Source of the DNA: Flavobacterium sp.
Lineage (GTDB): Bacteria; Bacteroidota; Bacteroidia; Flavobacteriales; Flavobacteriaceae
Direction: 5' to 3'
Length of the DNA stretch: 50,890 nt
NCBI GenBank assembly: GCA_018401995.1
Contig: JAGYJR010000014.1
Location: 1-50,890 of the forward strand
Shown: positions 46,159 to 50,890 of the stretch, one piece after another
How positions within the stretch are numbered: position 1 is the stretch's first letter
Layout of the letters: every line of letters starts with the position of its first letter
Notes under the pieces: model-generated
The model's database searches: none
The model's input: the letters and a program-made list of their open reading frames with translations, nothing else
What the model was told of the DNA's origin: nothing
Program-made: the position numbers and the translations under genes

Positions 46159-47445
46159 TTATTTTTTCACCCTTGATAGTAAAAAGAATCCTACCACAAA
46201 AAACACAACCAAAAATAAAATTGCATTTTGTGCTTTTCCAGTGATATCTGTAATGTAACCATATAAAAACATCCCAATCACAATTCCAATTTTTTCAGCC
46301 ACATCATAAAAACTGAAGAATGAAGTGGTATCAATTGTATTTTCAGGAATTAATTTGGAATATGTAGAACGTGAAAGCGATTGAATCCCACCCATAACTA
46401 ATCCAACCGAAGCAGCTGCAATATAGAAATCATTGGGAGTAACCACAAAATAAGCATAAACACAAATGATAATCCATAAAAAATTAATGAACATCAATAC
46501 TTTAATATTTCCAAATTTGGCTGAAGCCTTAGAAGTTGCCCAAGCTCCAAAAACAGCAATTAATTGAATTAACAATATACTCAAAATTAATCCAGTAGTT
46601 CTGTTAGCATCACTTCCCCAAGCTACTTCTTTTTCTCCAAAATAGGCAGCAATAATCATTACCGTTTGCACAGCCATACTATAAACAAAGAATGCACCTA
46701 AATAACGTTTCAACGATTGCAAATCTTTAATTTGGAGCCAAACTTTTCGTAATTCTTTAAAACCATTGAAGATGATATTTTTTTGGAGTTTATTTCCGTT
46801 TTTGGTGTCTGGCAGATAGTAATAGGAATATTGGCTAAATCCTATCCACCAAACTCCCACTAATAAAAAGGAATAACGCATCATTTGCAATTTATGCTCG
46901 TCTGGCACTAACATTACCATAGCTAAATTTATTACCAATAAAACTACACTTCCAATGTATCCCAATCCGTAACCTTTAGCACTAATTCGGTCTTGTTGCT
47001 CTGGATAAGCAATATCAGGCAAATAGGAATTATAGAAAACCAAACTTCCCCAAAAACCAATTAAAGCCGTCATATACGTTAAAAGTCCGAAATAAATATT
47101 TTCCAATTGAAAAAAGAACAACAACATACACGAAATGGCGCCCATGTAACAGAAAAATTTCAAGAAAAACTTCTTATTTCCCATATAATCGGCAATTCCG
47201 GATAATAATGGAGAAAGTATCGCAATAATAATAAAACCTAATGCAGTAGTGTAACTAATTATCGATTCACTACGAATATCGAAACCAAATAACGCTATAG
47301 AATCAATTCCTTTAGCACGAAACAACGCACCATAATACAAAGGAAAAATAGATGATGAAATAACTAACGCATACACCGAATTAGCCCAATCATAAAACGC
47401 CCAAGCATTTAAAAGTTTTGCACTTCCTTTTTCTAAATTTGCCAT
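46159..47445 (-). CDS. UMF1/Atg22-like MFS transporter
   Basis: 428 residues from the ATG at 47445 (MANLEKGSAKLLNAWAFYDWANSVYALVI); a longer frame would cross a terminator hairpin and enter the M48 gene. The start LNAWAFYDWANSVY is the hallmark of the UMF1 family (vacuole effluxer Atg22-like). About 12 membrane helices; PLLSGIADYMGNKKFFLKFFC is the MFS loop motif and GLVMGGIQSLSRSTYSKLIPE lies near the end. Substrate unknown; relatives export amino acids. Confidence 0.88.
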   Translation of the reverse strand: MANLEKGSAKLLNAWAFYDWANSVYALVISSSIFPLYYGALFRAKGIDSIALFGFDIRSESIISYTTALGFIIIAILSPLLSGIADYMGNKKFFLKFFCYMGAISCMLLFFFQLENIYFGLLTYMTALIGFWGSLVFYNSYLPDIAYPEQQDRISAKGYGLGYIGSVVLLVINLAMVMLVPDEHKLQMMRYSFLLVGVWWIGFSQYSYYYLPDTKNGNKLQKNIIFNGFKELRKVWLQIKDLQSLKRYLGAFFVYSMAVQTVMIIAAYFGEKEVAWGSDANRTTGLILSILLIQLIAVFGAWATSKASAKFGNIKVLMFINFLWIIICVYAYFVVTPNDFYIAAASVGLVMGGIQSLSRSTYSKLIPENTIDTTSFFSFYDVAEKIGIVIGMFLYGYITDITGKAQNAILFLVVFFVVGFFLLSRVKK

Positions 47446-47458
47446 AAAATAAATAAAA

Positions 47459-47482
47459 AAGCTGCCCTTAATTGAGCAGCTT
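47459..47482 (-). terminator. Terminator of the M48 peptidase gene
   Basis: AAGCTGC (47459-47465) and GCAGCTT (47476-47482), with a T-run on the minus strand, 25 bases past the M48 stop and just before the transporter ATG. Confidence 0.75.
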
Positions 47483-47506
47483 CGAAGATATAATTTTTTT
47501 TGCGAT

Positions 47507-48325
47507 TTACTTAAATACAACACCAAATTTTGCAGCTTCCGCTTTCGCTTGTGGAACTAAAGCTGTCAAATCTTTTATACGTGATTCATTGCTTGGATGC
47601 GTACTTAAAATTTCTGGTGGCGCTTGACCTCCAGAAGCTGCCGACATACGTTCCCAAACATAAACCGCATTAACTGGATCGTAACCAGCAATAGCCATTA
47701 AAACCAGTCCAATCCTATCGGCTTCTGTTTCATGCTTTCTACTAAAAGGCAACATACCACCTACTTGAGAACCAACCCCATACGCTTGCATAATCAAAGC
47801 TTGCGTTTGCGGGTCTTTATTACCAACTGCAACTTGTGTTCCTACAGCTCCTAATTGCTGTAGTAATCCAGCGCTCATTCTTTGCTGTCCATGATTTGCT
47901 AAAGCATGCGCTACTTCGTGCCCCATTACAGCGGCAATTCCTGCATCATCTTTACAAATTGGTAAAATACCCGTGTAAAAAACGATTTTTCCACCAGGCA
48001 TACACCAAGCATTCACTTCTTTACTATCAACCAATTTATATTCCCATGCATAACCTTGTAAATAGTCTGAATGACCATTCGCATTTAACCAACGCTCCGA
48101 TGCTGTTTTAATTTTCAACCCAATATTCTCAATACGTTTTGCATCAGCAGTTCCAGTGACCACTTTATTTTCAGATAAAAACTGATTGTATTGTTGAAAA
48201 GCTGACGGAAAAATCTGGCTGTTTGGCACCAAAGCCATAGTACGTTCCCCTGTAAATGGATTTTTAGCACAGCTAAACACCAATACTAGTAAAAGAATGG
48301 ATAAAAATTTTGACTTAATATTCAT
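47507..48325 (-). CDS. M48-family metallopeptidase lipoprotein
   Basis: 272 residues. A lipoprotein signal peptide ends LVFSCAKNP (Cys19). The zinc motif is AAVMGHEVAHALANHGQQRMS (HExxH), with a distal Glu in KHETEADRIGLVLMAIAGYDP, the typical M48/LoiP-YcaL pattern, and a conserved STHPSNESRIKDL. Probably works in the periplasm on misfolded outer-membrane proteins. -7 box TAAATTTG at 48354-48347. Confidence 0.93.
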   Translation of the reverse strand: MNIKSKFLSILLLVLVFSCAKNPFTGERTMALVPNSQIFPSAFQQYNQFLSENKVVTGTADAKRIENIGLKIKTASERWLNANGHSDYLQGYAWEYKLVDSKEVNAWCMPGGKIVFYTGILPICKDDAGIAAVMGHEVAHALANHGQQRMSAGLLQQLGAVGTQVAVGNKDPQTQALIMQAYGVGSQVGGMLPFSRKHETEADRIGLVLMAIAGYDPVNAVYVWERMSAASGGQAPPEILSTHPSNESRIKDLTALVPQAKAEAAKFGVVFK

Positions 48326-48346
48326 AAAAGAATTGTTTTATTGGTA

Positions 48347-48354
48347 CAAATTTA
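48347..48354 (-). promoter_or_regulatory. -7 box TAAATTTG of the M48 peptidase gene
   Basis: On the minus strand TAAATTTG matches TAnnTTTG, 21 bases before the ATG; a TTTG at 48381-48378 is 23 bases upstream. Confidence 0.5.
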
Positions 48355-48430
48355 CTCATTAATTGACAAACTAAAATCAAATGGAATTAACTTTTTAAGA
48401 AAAGATTAATACACCATTTGAGTAAATAAC

Positions 48431-48453
48431 GGTAATTTCGCTTAAAAATTACC
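48431..48453 (+). promoter_or_regulatory. Inverted repeat just before the hydrolase ATG
   Basis: GGTAATTT (48431-48438) and AAATTACC (48446-48453) are perfect inverted copies with a seven-base gap, ending three bases before the ATG at 48457. It could be an operator or an mRNA hairpin that hides the start. Confidence 0.35.
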
Positions 48454-48456
48454 ATC

Positions 48457-49317
48457 ATGCCTTCTTTAAAAAGAACAAAAAACGTTTCCGAAATTCCTTC
48501 AGGAATAAAATATACTGCCAAAGCCTTACAAGCAATATCAACATCACTTACGGTAACTTTTGCTAAAACCTTATTTACAACACCAATTAAATACAAACTA
48601 CCCAAACGTGAAAGCGAAATGGATAAAAATTCTACTCAAGAAGTCTTACACATTCCATCAATCGATAAAAAAATAATGACGTATTCCTATGGAAATGCAC
48701 CAAAAAAAGTGCTATTAGTTCACGGTTGGAGCGGTCGCGGTACACAATTAGTAAAAATAGCAGATAGAATGCTTGAAATGGGATACAGCACCATCAGTTT
48801 CGACGCACCAGCACACGGAAAATCACCAGGAAAACAAACCTTGATGATAGAATTCATAGAAAGCATCTTAGAAATCGACAAAAAATATGGTCCATTTGAA
48901 TTTGCTATTGGGCACTCTTTGGGAAGTATGTCCATACTCAACGCAGTAAAACAAGGACTTCAAGTGAATAAATTAGTTTTAGTAGGAAGCGGTGATAGCG
49001 TAAACGACATTGTATCCGATTTCATAAAAAAGCTAGAATTAAAACCATTAATCGGTGAAAAAATGAAAGCCATCTTCGAGAAAAAATACAACGAAGAAAT
49101 GGAGAATTACTCCTCTTATAAAGCTGCTGAAAATATTAGCATTCCAGCCTTAGTAATCCATGACAAAGACGATGAAGACGTTCCATACACCGCAGGAGAA
49201 AACATTCACAAACACTTAAAAAACAGCCAATTAATTCTAACAAAAGAATTAGGACACCGAAAAATACTAGGCGATAAAAAAGTAATCCAACACATAGCTA
49301 ACTTTTTAAAAGAGTAA
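48457..49317 (+). CDS. Alpha/beta hydrolase
   Basis: 286 residues. After about 55 residues of variable N-terminus comes KVLLVHGWSGRGTQLVKIADRMLEMGYSTISFDAPAHGKSPG (oxyanion region), the nucleophile elbow FAIGHSLGSMSILNAV, an Asp in VIHDKDDEDVPY and a His in LTKELGHRKIL, giving a full Ser-Asp-His triad. The family covers esterases, lipases and others; no substrate can be inferred. It is a single gene followed by a strong terminator. Confidence 0.88.
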   Translation: MPSLKRTKNVSEIPSGIKYTAKALQAISTSLTVTFAKTLFTTPIKYKLPKRESEMDKNSTQEVLHIPSIDKKIMTYSYGNAPKKVLLVHGWSGRGTQLVKIADRMLEMGYSTISFDAPAHGKSPGKQTLMIEFIESILEIDKKYGPFEFAIGHSLGSMSILNAVKQGLQVNKLVLVGSGDSVNDIVSDFIKKLELKPLIGEKMKAIFEKKYNEEMENYSSYKAAENISIPALVIHDKDDEDVPYTAGENIHKHLKNSQLILTKELGHRKILGDKKVIQHIANFLKE

Positions 49318-49324
49318 TAATAAC

Positions 49325-49347
49325 ATCCAACTTCACAAGAGTTGGAT
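49325..49347 (+). terminator. Terminator of the alpha/beta hydrolase gene
   Basis: ATCCAACT (49325-49332) and AGTTGGAT (49340-49347), seven-base loop, then seven T. Confidence 0.8.
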
Positions 49348-49353
49348 TTTTTT

Positions 49354-49490
49354 GGGCGTTCCTGTTGGCTTCGTGCCTTGCCATTACAGGCCGGGCTATC
49401 CGCAATCGCTTTACTTAAAATCCTTAAGCATTTTAAGTAAGAGCTCAAACAAATGCTACTATCCCTAACGCGGGGTTTGGTTTTCAGTTG
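49354..49490. repeat. Long intergenic repeat with an internal palindrome
   Basis: This gene-free stretch is much richer in G and C than its surroundings. It starts GGGCGTTCCTGTTGGC and contains GGCCGGGCTATCCGC (49389-49403) and CCCTAACGCGGGGTTT near its end. From memory this pattern (GGCACGAAGCCAAC ... GGAACGCCC on the other strand) recurs in flavobacterial intergenic regions. It also holds a 30-bp palindrome with one mismatched pair at 49411-49440 (TTACTTAAAATCC / TTAAGCATTTTAAGTAA). The gap 49318-49637 has no other feature. Confidence 0.6.
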
Positions 49491-49637
49491 AAATTTATTG
49501 GAAATAATTTATAAATTACTTAAACTTTAAAATAAAATTAAAAACTAAGTAATTGGATTCAAGCACAAGAGATGATTTATATATCTTTACAAGCAAAATA
49601 CAATATAAATCCGTTCGTAAATATTTCTAAATAAAAA

Positions 49638-50371
49638 ATGAAACACATTTAATATTACTACTTTTCTTTTCAATAAGTATTAATGCACAAATGAAAGGTG
49701 ACACATTAAATATTAGCTTTGATAAGCAAGCTTATTTAGAACAAGCAAATATTTATGTAAAAAAATTAATACAATGTAATGTTAAAATTAAAAAAGATCT
49801 AAATAAAAAAAATGATATTTATGAATTATTATATGATGGAGACATCTCAGAATTAAAAATAATTTCAATACCAATCTTAAAATTTAAAAATGAAGTTCTG
49901 AATTATAAAAAAGGTGAAAATCTTATTTCTTATATTGACTTCACAACTAATGTGTCAGAACAAAATATAATGATCTCATATAAGAATAAACTGATTTATG
50001 ATATTAACATTAAAGATATTAATTTTGAAAAAATATACAAAAATTACAAAGACAATTTATTCTATATCGATAATCAGTTAATTTTGAAAAAAGAATATGA
50101 AATTAAACATACTACAACTTCAGATTTGCCATTTCATTTTGAAGATAAGTTCTTTTTTTTTATTATGGATAGGTTTTGCATGGTAATAAATGGTGATGTT
50201 TTTGAGTTGGCTAATGAAGGAGGTATAAAAATGACATTATTTGAATATGTATTTGGTTCTAGTTTAGATGAAATTATGAAAAAAACTGCTGGAAGTACTG
50301 AAAGAAGTTTCAAAATGAATGATGTTGAGTATAACTATAAAAATAAATTATATTTAAATGTAAAATATTAA
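49638..50371 (+). pseudogene. Secreted hypothetical protein, signal peptide split by a one-base frameshift
   Basis: A 226-residue frame (ATG 49691) starts MKGDTLNISFDKQAYLEQAN. Directly upstream an ATG at 49638 gives MKHI and then a stop. Adding one T to the run at 49648-49650 joins the two as MKHILILLLFFSISINAQMKGD, a normal signal peptide. So the gene is probably 49638-50371 with one base missing (real or sequencing). The family is not recognised: Asn/Lys-rich, with beta strands, and very A/T-rich, so it is likely an accessory gene. Confidence 0.6.
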
Positions 50372-50385
50372 TATTTACCCCACTC

Positions 50386-50407
50386 TCACGCGATTCCCAT
50401 CGCGTGA
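50386..50407. terminator. Hairpin after the secreted hypothetical gene
   Basis: TCACGCGA (50386-50393) and TCGCGTGA (50400-50407) form a perfect 8-bp stem, 15 bases after the stop. It lacks a T-run, so it may be a repeat rather than a terminator. Confidence 0.4.
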
Positions 50408-50547
50408 TATAAAAATTAAAACAAAACATTGGATTAGTTTACACTAGGTTCAGACAAAGCAACAGTATCCTTATAAAATTCAAAAACATCATTTTTCAGT
50501 ATTTAAAACAAAAAAAACCCAACCGTTAAGCTGGGATTTGTTGTTTC

Positions 50548-50560
50548 AGTCCCGTAGGGA
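50548..50560. repeat. GTCCCGTAGGGAC palindromic repeat
   Basis: GTCCCGTAGGGAC forms a 5-bp stem with a three-base loop and is followed by GCATATTGGTA. I recall this short motif (often ACGTCCCTACGGGACT on the other strand) recurring in Flavobacterium genomes. It lies between the hypothetical gene and the 5S rRNA terminator. Confidence 0.45.
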
Positions 50561-50576
50561 CGCATATTGGTAACAA

Positions 50577-50606
50577 AAAAGCCCTATCAGTTATGATAGG
50601 GCTTTT
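50577..50606 (-). terminator. Terminator of the rRNA operon
   Basis: AAAAGCCCTATCA (50577-50589) and TGATAGGGCTTTT (50594-50606), GTTA loop: a perfect 13-bp stem next to the 3' end of the 5S rRNA on the minus strand. Confidence 0.85.
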
Positions 50607-50612
50607 CAAAAG

Positions 50613-50719
<107 letters not shown>

Positions 50720-50730
50720 TAAATTTTAAG

Positions 50731-50804
50731 CCCCCTCCAGCTCCCCCGAAGGGGGAGAGTTCCGACACTCTCTTCCTCCCCTTTGGGGAGGTTAGGAGGG
50801 GCTA
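50731..50804. repeat. GC-rich hairpin repeat in the 23S-5S spacer
   Basis: The spacer holds nested hairpins: CTCCCCCGAAGGGGGAG (50742-50758) and CCTCCCCTTTGGGGAGG (50775-50791), enclosed by CCCCCTCC / GGAGGGG outer arms. This block is far richer in GC than the window. From memory the same AGCCCCTCCTAACCTCCCC type of block recurs in Flavobacterium intergenic DNA. Finding it in the rRNA spacer suggests insertion there. Confidence 0.65.
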
Positions 50805-50849
50805 CAATATTTTAACATACTGAGATAAGTAAATATTTAGTAGAAAGTT

Positions 50850-50872
50850 CTCGTCTGCCGATTTCTCGGCAG
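50850..50872. repeat. GTCTGCCGA hairpin in the 23S-5S spacer
   Basis: GTCTGCCGA and TCGGCAGAC form a 9-bp stem with a four-base loop near the right edge, between the presumed 23S end and the GC-rich repeat. It may be another dispersed repeat or part of rRNA processing. Confidence 0.5.
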
Positions 50873-50890
50873 ACAATCTTGCAGATAAGC

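Noticed and set aside
50873..50890. The 3' end of 23S rRNA at the right edge
   Set aside because: The last bases do not show enough of the conserved 3' end to call it. The 23S gene should start beyond the window edge on the minus strand.

Overview
The window looks like a stretch of chromosome from a low-GC member of the Flavobacteriaceae, close to Flavobacterium. The support is: Bacteroidota-type promoters (TTTG, about 19-20 bp, TAnnTTTG) in front of several genes; type IX secretion genes and substrates (PorQ, and a lipase with a C-terminal sorting domain); many short A/T-rich leaders without Shine-Dalgarno sequences; and gene neighbourhoods such as lon-porQ-cmk-rpsA and peroxiredoxin-thioredoxin-DUF6952. 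Most of the window is ordinary housekeeping chromosome and is densely coding.

Layout. 0-2.3 kb: the N-terminus of a secreted protein and dnaK (minus). 2.5-5.8 kb: L-serine deaminase with a small membrane protein (plus), meeting a porin-like barrel and an NTF2-like secreted protein (minus). 5.8-9.5 kb: a plus-strand run of panB, an RluA pseudouridine synthase, a YpfJ-type zinc peptidase, a SET protein and the TIGR03643/DUF2452 pair. 9.5-11.1 kb: the comM-like ATPase (minus). 11.3-14.2 kb: acetyltransferase, PLP racemase, a membrane protein/HTH regulator pair and a RelE/ParE toxin-antitoxin pair. 14.2-15.1 kb: a small accessory island with direct repeats, a lipoprotein and a 44-residue ORF that begins like a REP-associated transposase. 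15.1-19.8 kb: the pabB-tilS-dsbD operon (minus). 20-22.5 kb: a DUF4349 lipoprotein and two orphan genes separated by a folded, cassette-like spacer. 22.7-29.6 kb: lpd, an eRF1-like small protein, an Lrp regulator divergent from a methionine gamma-lyase type enzyme, an M28 peptidase and an NhaC antiporter.

29.8-33.5 kb is a peroxide-defence cluster (katG, 2-Cys peroxiredoxin, thioredoxin, DUF6952). It is crossed by a sharply bounded patch of dense indels, about 29.98-32.90 kb. Protein similarity is kept in all three frames, so sequencing or assembly error is more likely than gene decay. 33.6-35.4 kb: the T9SS-exported lipase. 35.4-37.6 kb: an arsR-led arsenic-type operon with no efflux pump inside it. 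37.7-45.2 kb: rpsA, a nucleoside permease, cmk, porQ and lon (all minus). 45.3-49.3 kb: a repeat-bearing lipoprotein, an Atg22/UMF1-like transporter, an M48 lipoprotein peptidase and an alpha/beta hydrolase. 49.3-50.9 kb: intergenic repeats, a hypothetical gene with a one-base frameshift in its signal peptide, and a 5S rRNA with a repeat-rich spacer towards a 23S gene that must lie beyond the right edge.

No complete insertion sequence, prophage, CRISPR array or tRNA was seen. The best candidates for something under-described are the repeat/RAYT-like island at 14.3-15.1 kb, the cassette-like spacer at 21.65-21.80 kb, the long repeats at 49.35-49.49 kb and in the rRNA spacer, and the paired operator-like sites in front of the membrane protein/HTH pair.
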